64,000 nt of DNA from Gramella sp. KN1008 (GTDB lineage: Bacteria; Bacteroidota; Bacteroidia; Flavobacteriales; Flavobacteriaceae). This document shows, in pieces, positions 27,269 to 36,719 of this stretch (the stretch's first letter is position 1; the number at the start of each line of letters is the position of its first letter). The notes under the pieces were generated by a model. The model saw nothing but the letters and a program-made list of their open reading frames with translations, searched no databases and was not told the DNA's origin. Position numbers and translations under genes: made by a program. The stretch lies in contig NZ_SJDV01000001.1 of assembly GCF_004332155.1 (NCBI RefSeq), positions 310,001 to 374,000 on the forward strand, read 5' to 3'.

Positions 27269-27323
27269 AAAAAGCCCGGCGTAGGGACCGAAGCTTTAAC
27301 TTTTAAACTTTCCTGATACTGGT

Positions 27324-27677
27324 TTAAGCTGCAGAAATCACGTTATAGTGGGTAAGCAGGCTTTGGTAAAAGAAAAGACTTTTTTCATCTTTCTTTAAGC
27401 AGGATTTCAGGAATCTTTCCAGATCCTGGCATTCAAAAGTGATACTGGTGTATCTTTTATTGCCTACGGGTAATTGCATATCGATCGTTTGTTTCTCGTA
27501 ATCGATATTCACATGTTTCGCCTCGAAGTACTTTTTGATGATGGCGCGATGCATCGTCTGGAAATTAGACTTCTCCAGATTTCTATTGATTATACTGTAC
27601 GAAATTAGATTTTTAACTTCATCTATAATTTCAGGAGTAATAATTGTGCTCATAGGTATCGTATTCATCATTTTCAT
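27324..27677 (-). CDS. Hypothetical protein
   Basis: Not recognised. A soluble protein of about 110-126 residues, mixed alpha/beta in appearance: an N-terminal amphipathic stretch (TPEIIDEVKNLISYSIINRN) and a C-terminal part with YTSITFECQDLERFLKSCLK. It lies convergent to the response regulator. The open frame begins at a GTG (27704); ATG starts exist at 27677, 27671, 27668 and 27653. The last gives MSTIITPEIIDEV and is equally plausible. Its codon use looks like that of its neighbours, which supports a real gene. Confidence 0.6.
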   Translation of the reverse strand: MKMMNTIPMSTIITPEIIDEVKNLISYSIINRNLEKSNFQTMHRAIIKKYFEAKHVNIDYEKQTIDMQLPVGNKRYTSITFECQDLERFLKSCLKKDEKSLFFYQSLLTHYNVISAA

Positions 27678-27787
27678 CACGGCTAAATTACTATTAGAGA
27701 GCACAAAAGCTGTTAAAAAAAATGTAATACTTTCCTCGTTAATAAATTTTTAACTTGGAGTGGGAAAGAATTAAGAAGAAATTTACT

Positions 27788-28405
27788 TTATAAATCCAGT
27801 ACCGCCGGGGAGTGCATGATCCTAAAGCGTTCGTCAAGAATTGAAAGATTAAAATATGAGGTGCCGGAGCGTTGTAATCTTCCCGATGCCTGGTGAATAT
27901 GTCCAAAGAAATGGTATTTTGGCTGAACAAGCTCTAAAGTTTTTGCCAGTTCTTCGCAGCCAATATGCGCGCCGCTTCCAATTTGATCGAGTATACCATA
28001 AGGCGGTGTGTGAGTGATAAGAATATCTGTAGTGTCTGGTATAAGGTCCCAGTGTTTTTTTATGTGAGTTCCTCTTTCCCGTATAAAAGCCCAGTTTCCA
28101 TTGCCCGGGCATACGGGAGAGCCCCAAAACTGAAGGCCTTCTATTTCTCTTCCATTATCTATTAATAAATGAATGTTTTCAGGGATGTCAATAAGATTCC
28201 CGGCTTTCTGGAAATAGAAATCGTGGTTGCCGGGTACAAGAATCTTGTGTTGATGAGGTTGTTCTGAAAACCATGCAAGGAAATCGGAAGTTTCATTTCT
28301 GGTGCCACCATCGGTACAATCGCCCGCATGAATAAGAATATCACCTTCGGGTATGGCAATATCTCGATGCTGGTTATGGGTGTCGGCAAGGCAAACTAGC
28401 CTCAT
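27788..28405 (-). CDS. Calcineurin-like metallophosphoesterase
   Basis: A 205-residue cytoplasmic phosphoesterase. The metal ligands appear in the usual order: ADTH (about 7-10), HAGDCT (about 26-31), GNHDF (about 59-63), ITHTPPYG (about 129-136) and FGHIHQASG (about 170-178). The compact form resembles MPPED-like/YfcE-like phosphoesterases. Substrate is unknown; phosphodiesters or phosphoproteins are possible. It is a separate minus-strand gene with 92 bp before its upstream neighbour's terminator region. Confidence 0.9.
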   Translation of the reverse strand: MRLVCLADTHNQHRDIAIPEGDILIHAGDCTDGGTRNETSDFLAWFSEQPHQHKILVPGNHDFYFQKAGNLIDIPENIHLLIDNGREIEGLQFWGSPVCPGNGNWAFIRERGTHIKKHWDLIPDTTDILITHTPPYGILDQIGSGAHIGCEELAKTLELVQPKYHFFGHIHQASGRLQRSGTSYFNLSILDERFRIMHSPAVLDL

Positions 28406-28444
28406 GGTATTATTTTAAATATATAATGATGTGCCAATGTAAAT

Positions 28445-28473
28445 AAAAAAATCCGTTGACGGGGTCAACGGAT
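28445..28473 (-). terminator. Intrinsic terminator of the small membrane-protein gene
   Basis: ATCCGTTGA (28451-28459) and TCAACGGAT (28465-28473) form a perfect 9-bp stem with a 5-nt loop. The A run at 28445-28450 becomes a T tract on the minus strand. Confidence 0.85.
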
Positions 28474-28498
28474 AAGGTACCTATAATGCATTCCTGTT

Positions 28499-28714
28499 TT
28501 ATTCCTTTTCTTCTTTATCGGCCTGAATATAATAATCCTTGTCTCTGGGCAGAACCCTGTTAAGGGATTTAAGCATTCCAAAAGCTATAATTCCGGCAGT
28601 AACCGCGAAAAAGAGAAATTTTAGTAACAGGCTGTCACTAATAAGCAGGCTGTAAAACCCGAGAAAGATCTCGATTGCAACAAATAAAATTTTTATACCC
28701 ACTTTAAAAAACAT
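28499..28714 (-). CDS. Small two-helix membrane protein
   Basis: Not recognised by function. The 71-residue product has two hydrophobic helices (KILFVAIEIFLGFYSLLI and FLFFAVTAGIIAFGMLKSL) and a charged tail (DKDYYIQADKEEKE). The frame could begin at a TTG at 28750, but a -7 promoter box lies over that codon (28735-28742), so the ATG at 28714 is the start. It is a monocistronic unit with its own promoter and terminator. Small two-helix proteins of this kind are frequent in Flavobacteriaceae. Confidence 0.75.
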   Translation of the reverse strand: MFFKVGIKILFVAIEIFLGFYSLLISDSLLLKFLFFAVTAGIIAFGMLKSLNRVLPRDKDYYIQADKEEKE

Positions 28715-28734
28715 ATCTCTTTTTTGAACTTGGT

Positions 28735-28742
28735 CAAATATA
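28735..28742 (-). promoter_or_regulatory. -7 promoter box of the small membrane-protein gene
   Basis: On the minus strand this reads TATATTTG, an exact TAnnTTTG box. It places transcription start near 28728, about 14 nt before ATG 28714. Confidence 0.6.
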
Positions 28743-28898
28743 GGACTCAATTACCGTACCGGGAAAGGTGGGATTTAAGTTTGACGAAAATTTAACTTAG
28801 GTAACCTCTGTCTCACAATCTTTTAAGTTAAATATTCTTAAACCCTGCAGGGAAGTGGCGGGGAATTGTAAATTGGTTCTAACAAATCGTACCGTTAA

Positions 28899-30425
28899 TT
28901 GAAGAGATCTTTAAAAATTGCTATTGGAATTCTTATTGGGATGGGCCTTCTGGCCCTCGCGTTGTTATTTCTGAATAGTTATGTGGAAGGGAATATAAAA
29001 ACCGCCCTGGAGAATAATCTGGATCGGGTGAATGCCAGTTATAAGGAGGTTGATGTGAAACTGCTGGATAGAAAGGCTGAAGTGATTCAGCCAACTTTTA
29101 GCATAAGAGGCAAGACCCTGGAAGTCGACACTATTAGTCTGGATAATATCAAACTTTGGAAATACCTTACCAGTAAGGATATTATCGCTGGGGATCTCAA
29201 TATTTCCAATCCCGTGATCAGGGTTTATAATCTTCCCAAAAAGAAAGAGAAGGATAGTGCTGCTCCAAAAAAGAATCCTCAATTCGAAAAGAATATCCTG
29301 CTTGAAAAAGTGATTATAAATGGGGGGAGTTTTCAGATATTTGAAAAAGACAGTTCCCGGCATCGTCTTTATACCAGTATCAATCAGATACGGATGCAGG
29401 AGGTGCGCATAAATTCCGGAAGTTTAAAAGAAGCGGTGCCCTTTAATTACGATCTTTTATTTTTTAAGGCCGATAGCATTTTTTACAACCTGGACCCCCG
29501 GCACGAAATGACAGCGGCCGATTTCAGTATTGCTAATGATAAGGTGCTGGTGAGGGATCTTAGAATTATTCCGAAATATTCCAAAGCCGGTCATCAGAAG
29601 ACCATTTCAGTAGAAGCCGACAGGTACGATCTTGTGATCGATTCGGTTTCGCTGAATAATTTAAGATGGTCTGTTCAGAACGATACTGTAAACGTCCGCA
29701 ATTCATTCGCCGAAATCACCGGGGTAAACTTCAATATATACAGGGACCGTACCCAACCCGATGATACTACCTATAAGCCTTTATACAGTGAAATGATCAG
29801 GAGCCTGCCAATTAAACTGAGTATAGACAGCCTGCATTTGAACCGTACATTCATCAGATACGAAGAGTTTATTAAAGAGGGGAGAGATGCGGGTATCGTT
29901 GAATTTTCGGCGCTTAGCGGGAAAATTAGAAATATAACCAATATCGGAATGGGAGATGAGGATTTTCCGAAGACCGTCGTAACGGCACAGGCTCGTTTTA
30001 TGAGAACAGCACCTTTATATGTAAACTGGGAATTTTATATAAATGACAGGTCTGATGCTTTTCAGATCTCGGGTGATATGGGCGGGCTGCCTGCAACTGA
30101 AATGAATAAATTCCTAAAACCGGCTATGAATATCCTGGCAGAAGGAGAGGTAAAACAAATGGATTTTAATTATTCCGGGAATAATAACCAGGCTAGCGGA
30201 AATATGAAACTGGAATATAAGGATTTTAAGCTTGAGGTGCTTCGCAAAGATGGCCAGAGAAAGAATAAGGTGGTCTCTGCGATAGCAAATCTTTTTGTAA
30301 AGGATAAGACCCTTAATGAAGAGGCAGAATATAAGGATATCAGTTTTACCAGGGATAAGACCAAGTCTTTCTGGAATTACTTCTGGAATCTGATAAGAAA
30401 AGGAGCCCTTAAGACCTTTATTTAA
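28899..30425 (+). CDS. AsmA-like / DUF748-type envelope protein
   Basis: A 508-residue protein with one N-terminal membrane helix (IAIGILIGMGLLALALLFL, about 8-26) followed by a large extracytoplasmic region of repeated beta-rich segments (for example VEVDTISLDNIKLW-like and LLEKVIINGGSFQIFE). This is the layout of AsmA/DUF748-type bridge-like proteins, some of which move lipids across the envelope. The similarity is judged by pattern, not by a search. Start is TTG at 28899; the signal-anchor follows at once. Its stop shares a TTTAAA palindrome with the stop of the convergent Usp gene, a 4-bp overlap. Confidence 0.6.
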   Translation: MKRSLKIAIGILIGMGLLALALLFLNSYVEGNIKTALENNLDRVNASYKEVDVKLLDRKAEVIQPTFSIRGKTLEVDTISLDNIKLWKYLTSKDIIAGDLNISNPVIRVYNLPKKKEKDSAAPKKNPQFEKNILLEKVIINGGSFQIFEKDSSRHRLYTSINQIRMQEVRINSGSLKEAVPFNYDLLFFKADSIFYNLDPRHEMTAADFSIANDKVLVRDLRIIPKYSKAGHQKTISVEADRYDLVIDSVSLNNLRWSVQNDTVNVRNSFAEITGVNFNIYRDRTQPDDTTYKPLYSEMIRSLPIKLSIDSLHLNRTFIRYEEFIKEGRDAGIVEFSALSGKIRNITNIGMGDEDFPKTVVTAQARFMRTAPLYVNWEFYINDRSDAFQISGDMGGLPATEMNKFLKPAMNILAEGEVKQMDFNYSGNNNQASGNMKLEYKDFKLEVLRKDGQRKNKVVSAIANLFVKDKTLNEEAEYKDISFTRDKTKSFWNYFWNLIRKGALKTFI

Positions 30426-31249
30426 ATCTTGAAAGTGACCACGGGACGGTTAGAGTGGTTAACCAGATCTTCACTAATACTGCCGTTGAAGAAATGAGCA
30501 AGCCCCTTTCGACCATGTGTACTGATCCCAACAAGGCCTGCATCCATCTTTTCTGCAAAATGAAGGATTCCCTTTTCCACGCTTATATCATTATATATAT
30601 GTATCTCGTAGTTATTGGGATTTGAGTCATTTATATATTCCGCCATTCTTTCATGAGCTTCAGTGCTGGTCATGAAATTATTAGGAGTGTTCACAAACAA
30701 CAGGTGAAGTTTGGCAGCTATTGTGTCTGCGAATTTGACCGCTTTTTTCAGGGTGTGCTTATGTTCAGGATTAGCGTCTGTAGCAAAAATGAAATTGTCC
30801 ACTTTAAATTCAGGGATCTCGTTCTTGATAACCAGTACCGGGATTTCAGAATGTCTAACCACTTTTTCGGTATTTGAGCCTATAAACATTTCCTGGAAAC
30901 CACTTGTACCATGCGAACCCATTACGATAAGGTCACATTTTTTTTCCCGGCTAATTTCCATGATACCATCAAAAGCACGGTGGAACTCAACGGTCTCATG
31001 AACTTTGATGCCTTTCAGATAAGGTTTTTTCATAAGGTTCGAGAAACGCTGGTGCGCAAGTTTCATGAAAAATATCGCTTCGGGTAAATTGTGACTGCTT
31101 CCCTGTACCGGATCTATTAACTGAAGCGGAAGTTCAAGCATATGCAATAAAAAGATCTCTCCGTTGAACTTTCTTGCTAATTGGGCAGCCACCTTTAACG
31201 CCTTTTCGGCCTGGTCGCTGAAGTCGGTTGGAACAAGGATGTTTTTCAT
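30422..31249 (-). CDS. Universal stress protein, tandem UspA domains
   Basis: A 275-residue cytoplasmic protein with two Usp domains (about 1-143 and 148-275). Domain 1 begins MKNILVPTDFSDQAEKAL and carries the ATP-binding pattern G-x2-G-x9-G-S near residues 112-126. Domain 2 ends with GISTHGRKGLAHFFNGSISE, a similar pattern. Tandem Usp proteins are linked to energy or oxygen stress, but the sequence does not show which. Monocistronic and convergent with the AsmA-like gene. Confidence 0.92.
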   Translation of the reverse strand: MKNILVPTDFSDQAEKALKVAAQLARKFNGEIFLLHMLELPLQLIDPVQGSSHNLPEAIFFMKLAHQRFSNLMKKPYLKGIKVHETVEFHRAFDGIMEISREKKCDLIVMGSHGTSGFQEMFIGSNTEKVVRHSEIPVLVIKNEIPEFKVDNFIFATDANPEHKHTLKKAVKFADTIAAKLHLLFVNTPNNFMTSTEAHERMAEYINDSNPNNYEIHIYNDISVEKGILHFAEKMDAGLVGISTHGRKGLAHFFNGSISEDLVNHSNRPVVTFKI

Positions 31250-31415
31250 GAATTATGGTAATAGCTTGTAAATGAATGTCTAACTAAATTACAAAGAATA
31301 TTTTATCTGCTAATATTTATTTGATTTTTTATGACCCGAGGTAAATCTCCGGGAATCTGATATTTTTATTACTCATTTCATTTAAGCTCACGTTTTTATA
31401 CTTGAAAATAATTCT

Positions 31416-31423
31416 TATATTTG
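31416..31423 (+). promoter_or_regulatory. -7 promoter box of rimP-nusA-infB
   Basis: TATATTTG matches TAnnTTTG. A TTTTT run at 31393-31397 lies 18 nt upstream in place of TTTG. The start would be near 31430, leaving a leader of about 50 nt. Confidence 0.6.
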
Positions 31424-31447
31424 CAGCGTTGAAACTAAAAGTACAGC

Positions 31448-31472
31448 GAGGGGACATAAGTCCCCTCTTTTT
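31448..31472 (+). terminator. Terminator-like attenuator hairpin in the rimP leader
   Basis: GAGGGGAC (31448-31455) and GTCCCCTC (31460-31467) form a perfect 8-bp G+C-rich stem with ATAA loop, followed by TTTTT. It lies between the promoter and the rimP ATG (31481). It has all parts of an intrinsic terminator, so it may attenuate the operon, perhaps in a NusA-dependent loop. Confidence 0.75.
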
Positions 31473-31480
31473 ATAAACAT

Positions 31481-31942
31481 ATGCTGAAGGAGAAGGTAGA
31501 AAAGTTAGTTCATACGGCACTTGAAGAAAATAATTCCTTATTTTTAATAAGCCTGGGTGTTAACTCCGCCAACCATATAAAAGTGGTGATAGACGGCGAT
31601 GAGGGAGTTTCAGTAAACGACTGCATAGAGGTAAGTCGTGCTGTAGAACATAATCTTGACAGGGATGAAGAAGATTTTTCCCTTGAGGTTACATCGGCGG
31701 GAGTCTCAGAGCCCCTTTTGTTACCAAGGCAATACAAAAAAAATATAGGCAGAAGGTTGAAAGTCACGACTTCCGATGATAAATTTGAAGGCGAGCTTGT
31801 TGAGGTTGATGAGAACGAAATAAAACTTTCCTGGAAAGCCAGAGAGCCAAAGCCTGTTGGAAAAGGAAAGGTTACGGTACAGAAAGAAGTGGTATTACCA
31901 TATTCTGATATCGTGGAAGCAAAAGTTAAAATAACATTTTAA
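31481..31942 (+). CDS. rimP: Ribosome maturation factor RimP
   Basis: A 153-residue cytoplasmic protein needed for 30S subunit maturation. The N-terminal alpha/beta domain includes [19 protein letters not shown] (about 31-49) and [15 protein letters not shown] (about 65-79), the family signature. The C-terminal SH3-like domain follows (IGRRLKVTT to the end). It is first in the conserved rimP-nusA-infB order, 12 bp before nusA. Confidence 0.95.
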   Translation: MLKEKVEKLVHTALEENNSLFLISLGVNSANHIKVVIDGDEGVSVNDCIEVSRAVEHNLDRDEEDFSLEVTSAGVSEPLLLPRQYKKNIGRRLKVTTSDDKFEGELVEVDENEIKLSWKAREPKPVGKGKVTVQKEVVLPYSDIVEAKVKITF

Positions 31943-31954
31943 TCACAAATTGAT

Positions 31955-33187
31955 ATGGAGAATATCGCGTTGATTGAGTCATTCTCAGAGTTTAAAGATG
32001 ATAAGCTCATAGATCGTGTCACCCTGATGGCGATCCTGGAGGATGTTTTTAGAAATGCTTTAAAGAAAAAGTATGGAGAAGACGATAATTTTGATATTAT
32101 TGTAAACCCTGATAAAGGGGATCTTGAGATCTGGAGAAACAGAGTAGTGGTGGCCGATGGTGAGGTAGAAGATCCAAACAGGGAGATCTCATTAACTCAG
32201 GCCAGAAAGATCGAGCCAGATTTTGAAGTTGGTGAGGATGTTTCTGAAGAAGTAAAGCTTGCAGACCTGGGAAGAAGAGCGATTCTGGCCCTGCGTCAAA
32301 ATCTTATCTCCAAGATCCACGAGCATGACAACACGAATATTTATAAGCAGTTTAAAGATCTTGAAGGAGAGATTTATACTGCAGAAGTTCATCATATAAG
32401 GCACAGAGCCATTATTCTTCTAGATGATGAAGGCAATGAAATAGTGCTTCCAAAAGACCGCCAGATTCCTTCAGATTTCTTCCGTAAGGGAGAGAATGTG
32501 AGAGGGATTATTGAAAGTGTAGAGCTTAAAGGAAATAAGCCTACGATAATCATGTCCAGAACCGCTCCGGCATTTCTAGAAAAACTATTTGAGCAGGAGA
32601 TCCCGGAAGTGTTCGACGGGTTGATCACTATTAAGAAAGTTGTGCGTGTACCTGGCGAAAAAGCCAAGGTCGCTGTAGATTCTTATGATGACAGGATAGA
32701 TCCTGTAGGTGCCTGTGTGGGAATGAAAGGTTCCAGGATTCACAGTATCGTACGTGAACTTGGAAATGAGAATATAGATGTGATTAATTTCACTAATAAT
32801 GACCAGTTATTCATTACCAGAGCGCTGAGTCCGGCCAAAATAACTTCTATTAAGCTGGATGAAGAGAATAAAACGGCTCAGGTAATGCTGAAGCCTGAAG
32901 AGGTTTCCAAAGCAATTGGTCGTGGTGGGCATAACATACGATTGGCCGGCCAGTTAACCGGTTATGAGATCGATGTTTATCGTGAAGGAGTTGAAGAAGA
33001 TGTTGAGTTGAAGGAGTTTACAGATGAGATCGAAGATTGGGTGATCGCCGAATTTTCGAAGATTGGTCTGGATACTGCAAAGGCAGTTTTGGAACAGGAT
33101 GTGGATGATCTTGTTCGTCGTACAGATCTGGAAGAGGAGACCATTAAAGATGTAATGGCTGTTCTAAGGTCTGAATTTGAAGAATAA
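31955..33187 (+). CDS. nusA: Transcription termination/antitermination factor NusA
   Basis: A 410-residue RNA polymerase-binding factor that modulates pausing, termination and antitermination. The N-terminal domain covers about 1-125, the S1 domain about 130-200 (GEIYTAEVHHIRHRAIILLD) and the KH domains about 200-345, with VGACVGMKGSRI (about 250-261) and AIGRGGHNIRLAG (about 322-334). The rest is an acidic helical tail. The length fits Bacteroidota NusA. It may act on the hairpin in its own operon leader. Confidence 0.96.
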   Translation: MENIALIESFSEFKDDKLIDRVTLMAILEDVFRNALKKKYGEDDNFDIIVNPDKGDLEIWRNRVVVADGEVEDPNREISLTQARKIEPDFEVGEDVSEEVKLADLGRRAILALRQNLISKIHEHDNTNIYKQFKDLEGEIYTAEVHHIRHRAIILLDDEGNEIVLPKDRQIPSDFFRKGENVRGIIESVELKGNKPTIIMSRTAPAFLEKLFEQEIPEVFDGLITIKKVVRVPGEKAKVAVDSYDDRIDPVGACVGMKGSRIHSIVRELGNENIDVINFTNNDQLFITRALSPAKITSIKLDEENKTAQVMLKPEEVSKAIGRGGHNIRLAGQLTGYEIDVYREGVEEDVELKEFTDEIEDWVIAEFSKIGLDTAKAVLEQDVDDLVRRTDLEEETIKDVMAVLRSEFEE

Positions 33188-33239
33188 TATTTTTTTATAA
33201 CGAAGAATACATTAAAAGAGGTAATTTAGAGGGCAATTT

Positions 33240-35996
33240 ATGGCAGAAGCGAAAACAATGCGATTAAATAAAGTTCTACGTGAGTTCAATATCTCGTTAG
33301 ACAGGGCTGTGGAATACCTTAATTCCAAAGGCTACGAGATAGACGCGCGTCCAACTACCAAAATCTCGGGAGAGATCTACGAGGTGCTTTCTGACGAGTT
33401 CCAAACCGACAAGAGTAAAAAGGTAGCTTCCAAAGAAGTTGGAGAAGAGAGGAAAAAAGAGAAGGAAGAGCTGCGCAAGGAAATTGAAGAAAAGCGCAAG
33501 GCTGAAGAGGAGAAAAAAGAGAAGGAAGAGGAAGCTATTTCCAGCCGGGCCAAACTTGAAGGTCCCAAAACCGTCGGTAAAATAGATCTGGATAAAAAAC
33601 CGGGTACAAAGCCGAAGGAAGAAGAAGCCCCTAAAGAGGAGGAGTCTAAAGCTCCAGCTGAAGAACCTGTCAAAGAAGCTGAAGCCGAAAAAGAGCCTGA
33701 AAAACCAGCTGCGAAAGCAGAAGAAGCGAAAGAAGAACCGAAAGAAGAAGCGAAAGAAGAGAAGAAGCCTGAGCCTAAGAAGGATAAGAAGGAGGACGAA
33801 GAAAAGACGGAGGCGAAAGAAGAAGAGGTTAAGGAAGAATCGAGTACTATCGAGACTAAGTATACCAAGCTTAGCGGGCCTAACTTCACGGGTAAAAAGA
33901 TAGATCTTTCTCAGTTCAAAAAACCAGCGAAGAAGAAGGATGAAAAGAAATCTTCTTCCGAAGACGATAAAAAAGATAAGCGTAAAAAACGTCGCCGTCG
34001 CATCAGTAAAGATGTAAAAGGCGGGCCAGGTCAGGGACCAGGTAAAAGAGGCGGACGCAAAAGAGGTAAGCCAATCACTAAGGAAGAGCCTACCGAAGAA
34101 GAAGTACAAAAGCAGGTACGGGAAACCCTTGAAAAACTTCAGGGTAAATCCAGCAAAGGTAAGGCTGCTAAATACCGTAGAGAGAAGCGTGATGAGCACA
34201 GAAAACGTTCTGAGCAGGAATTGTCGCAGCAGGAATCTGATGAAAAGGTATTGAAGGTAACCGAATTCGTGACCGTAAGTGAGGTTGCGACCATGATGGA
34301 TGTTCCGGTAACCAAAGTTATTTCGGCATGTATGTCCCTTGGAATGATGGTTACCATGAATCAGCGTCTTGATGCTGAGACTTTAAGCATAGTTGCTGAA
34401 GAGTTTGGTTATGAAGTTGAATTCACTACCGCCGATGTTGAAGAGACTGTTGAAGAGGTAGAGGAGAATCCGGAAGACCTTGAACCAAGAGCTCCGATTG
34501 TTACCGTAATGGGTCACGTAGACCACGGTAAGACTTCTCTTCTTGATTACATCCGTCAGGAAAACGTGATCGCCGGAGAAAGTGGTGGGATCACCCAGCA
34601 CATTGGAGCATACGGGGTTGAGCTTGAAGGTGGTCAAAGCATTACCTTCCTGGATACACCGGGTCACGAGGCCTTTACCGCGATGCGTGCACGTGGTGCC
34701 CAGGTAACAGATATAGCAATTATTGTGATCGCGGCAGATGATGATGTGATGCCTCAGACCAAAGAGGCGATCTCGCACGCTCAGGCAGCGGGAGTTCCAA
34801 TCGTATTCGCGATCAACAAATCTGACCTTCCAACAGCAAATCCGGAAAAGATCAAGGAAAAGCTGGCAGCTATGAATTTACTGGTGGAAGACTGGGGAGG
34901 AAAGATACAATCTCACGATATTTCTGCGAAGACAGGAACAGGGGTGAAAGAATTGCTTGAAAAAGTACTTCTTGAAGCCGAGCTTCTTGATCTTAAAGCG
35001 AATCCTGAAAAACTTTCAAAAGGTACTGTTGTAGAGGCCTATCTGGATAAAGGGCGTGGTTATGTAGCTACTATCCTGGTTCAGGCAGGAACTTTAAGAA
35101 TTGGTGATTATGTGCTTGCCGGCCGCCATAGCGGTAAGGTTAAAGCTATGCACGATGAGCGTGGAAATGAGGTGAAAGAGGCTGGACCTTCAACACCGGT
35201 TTCCATTCTGGGGCTGGATGGTGCACCCCAGGCGGGTGATACCTTCAAGGTGATGGAAGATGAGCGTGAAGCCAAGGAGATAGCGGCAAGACGCACCCAG
35301 TTGCAGCGTGAGCAGAATGTTAGAACGCAGCGTCATATTACTCTTGATGAGATTGGAAGACGTATCGCACTTGGTGAATTCAAAGAGCTTAACATCATTC
35401 TTAAAGGTGATGTGGATGGTTCGGTTGAAGCGCTTACCGATAGTTTCCAGAAATTATCTACTGAAGAGATCCAGGTGAATATCATCCATAAAGGAGTAGG
35501 AGCGATCACAGAAAGTGATGTGCTGCTTGCTTCGGCATCTGATGCGATTATCATCGGATTTAATGTTCGTCCGGCGGGTAATGCCAGAATGGTTGCCGAT
35601 AAGGAAGAAATAGATATCAGAACTTACTCTATTATCTACGATGCGATCAATGATCTTAAAGATGCGATGGAAGGAATGCTTTCTCCTGAGCTTAAAGAGG
35701 AAATCACTGGTACTGCTGAGATCAGGGAGACCTTCAAAATATCCAAGATCGGTACTATTGCAGGATGTATGGTAACGTCTGGTAAGATCTACAGAAGTGC
35801 AGGTGTGCGTTTGATACGTGATGGAGTGGTTATTTATACCGGAGAGCTTGCATCTCTGAAACGATTTAAGGATGATGTGAAGGAAGTTTCTAAAGGTTAT
35901 GACTGCGGTATGCAGATCAAGAATTACAATGACATAAGAGAAGGAGATGTTATTGAGGCCTTTAGAGAAGTAGAAGTTAAGAAAACTCTGAAGTAA
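33240..35996 (+). CDS. infB: Translation initiation factor IF-2
   Basis: A 918-residue GTPase that places initiator tRNA on the 30S subunit. A short IF2-N domain (about 1-55) is followed by a long Lys/Glu-rich low-complexity linker (about 60-300) and a second IF2-N domain (about 335-390). The G domain has GHVDHGKTS (about 424-432), DTPGHEAF (about 470-477), NKSD (about 524-527) and SAKTG, and domains II-IV complete the protein. The linker's biased sequence creates long spurious frames on the other strand. It is last in the operon and ends at a bidirectional terminator. Confidence 0.97.
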   Translation: MAEAKTMRLNKVLREFNISLDRAVEYLNSKGYEIDARPTTKISGEIYEVLSDEFQTDKSKKVASKEVGEERKKEKEELRKEIEEKRKAEEEKKEKEEEAISSRAKLEGPKTVGKIDLDKKPGTKPKEEEAPKEEESKAPAEEPVKEAEAEKEPEKPAAKAEEAKEEPKEEAKEEKKPEPKKDKKEDEEKTEAKEEEVKEESSTIETKYTKLSGPNFTGKKIDLSQFKKPAKKKDEKKSSSEDDKKDKRKKRRRRISKDVKGGPGQGPGKRGGRKRGKPITKEEPTEEEVQKQVRETLEKLQGKSSKGKAAKYRREKRDEHRKRSEQELSQQESDEKVLKVTEFVTVSEVATMMDVPVTKVISACMSLGMMVTMNQRLDAETLSIVAEEFGYEVEFTTADVEETVEEVEENPEDLEPRAPIVTVMGHVDHGKTSLLDYIRQENVIAGESGGITQHIGAYGVELEGGQSITFLDTPGHEAFTAMRARGAQVTDIAIIVIAADDDVMPQTKEAISHAQAAGVPIVFAINKSDLPTANPEKIKEKLAAMNLLVEDWGGKIQSHDISAKTGTGVKELLEKVLLEAELLDLKANPEKLSKGTVVEAYLDKGRGYVATILVQAGTLRIGDYVLAGRHSGKVKAMHDERGNEVKEAGPSTPVSILGLDGAPQAGDTFKVMEDEREAKEIAARRTQLQREQNVRTQRHITLDEIGRRIALGEFKELNIILKGDVDGSVEALTDSFQKLSTEEIQVNIIHKGVGAITESDVLLASASDAIIIGFNVRPAGNARMVADKEEIDIRTYSIIYDAINDLKDAMEGMLSPELKEEITGTAEIRETFKISKIGTIAGCMVTSGKIYRSAGVRLIRDGVVIYTGELASLKRFKDDVKEVSKGYDCGMQIKNYNDIREGDVIEAFREVEVKKTLK

Positions 35997-36016
35997 TAGA
36001 GTTTAACATATAGCAA

Positions 36017-36050
36017 TAAAAAAAAGCGGCTGATTCAGCCGCTTTTTTTA
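36017..36050. terminator. Bidirectional intrinsic terminator
   Basis: AGCGGCTG (36025-36032) and CAGCCGCT (36036-36043) form a perfect stem with A tract before and T tract after. It serves infB on the + strand and the SPOR-domain gene on the - strand. Confidence 0.9.
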
Positions 36051-36104
36051 TTTATCCATTTGATCTCCTCTATTTTTAAAACTGATAAGATCTGTAAGTT
36101 GTAA

Positions 36105-36494
36105 TTATCTGCGTTGAGGTTTTGGAATAAAGGCTGCTGGAAAACTGCTCTTTAGTTTAAGTAGCGCCCTGTCTGCTTCCAGGCGGTTTCTGAAATTTCC
36201 CACCCAGACCTTATAATTAGGTGCTTCGTAAACAATTTGTGAAGGGTAGGAGTATAATCCGCGATATTCCTGGATTACCTCGTTCGCTTCCCCGTTGTCT
36301 CCATAAAATAACTGGATAACATACCGGTCACCTATTCTGTTATTGCGGTTAAGTTCCTTTTTAACCTCCATCAGCTTTTCTATTTTTTCATTTTGTTGAA
36401 CGTTCACAGAAGCCTGTTGAGCGGTTGAATCCACTGTAAAAAACAGGCCGATGGCCGTAAGAAGTATGATGTGTGAAAATTTGAAGTTTTTCAT
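36105..36494 (-). CDS. Secreted SPOR-domain protein
   Basis: A 129-residue protein with a signal peptide (about 1-26, ending DSTAQ). The C-terminal SPOR domain (about 52-125: YVIQLFYGDNGEANEVIQEY, then YKVWVGNFRNRLEADRALLK) binds denuded peptidoglycan in family members. It is probably periplasmic and may be linked to division sites. It has its own -7 box and faces infB across a shared terminator. Confidence 0.85.
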   Translation of the reverse strand: MKNFKFSHIILLTAIGLFFTVDSTAQQASVNVQQNEKIEKLMEVKKELNRNNRIGDRYVIQLFYGDNGEANEVIQEYRGLYSYPSQIVYEAPNYKVWVGNFRNRLEADRALLKLKSSFPAAFIPKPQRR

Positions 36495-36511
36495 ATATTT
36501 CAGCTTTTTGA

Positions 36512-36519
36512 CAAATGTA
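36512..36519 (-). promoter_or_regulatory. -7 promoter box of the SPOR gene
   Basis: On the minus strand this reads TACATTTG (TAnnTTTG). The predicted start near 36506 is 12 nt before the ATG. No clear -33 box was found. Confidence 0.5.
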
Positions 36520-36617
36520 AAATTAAATAACTTAAACGGGTATCAATTTATTATTTAGAACTAATATAAATTATGGATTAACACTTATGTAACATTCCTA
36601 AAATCCACCAGAAGTAT

Positions 36618-36625
36618 TACTTTTG
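36618..36625 (+). promoter_or_regulatory. -7 promoter box of the act-cox respiratory operon
   Basis: TACTTTTG is an exact TAnnTTTG box. Transcription from about 36632 would give a leader of roughly 88 nt before actA. No good -33 TTTG is visible. Confidence 0.5.
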
Positions 36626-36719
36626 TGACCGAATTTAAAGGTACCTTTTTAGGTTTTTAGCCCTAAAACACTGAGTGTAAAAACCGTACCAAAGTTTAGA
36701 CGTTAATCGAACTTATAAT

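Noticed and set aside
30418..30428. Convergent stop overlap as a regulatory site
   Set aside because: The TTTAAA palindrome simply supplies stop codons on both strands for two converging genes.
33297..34199. 300-residue minus-strand frame in infB
   Set aside because: It is the reverse reading of the Lys/Glu-rich linker and is only Phe/Leu/Arg low complexity.
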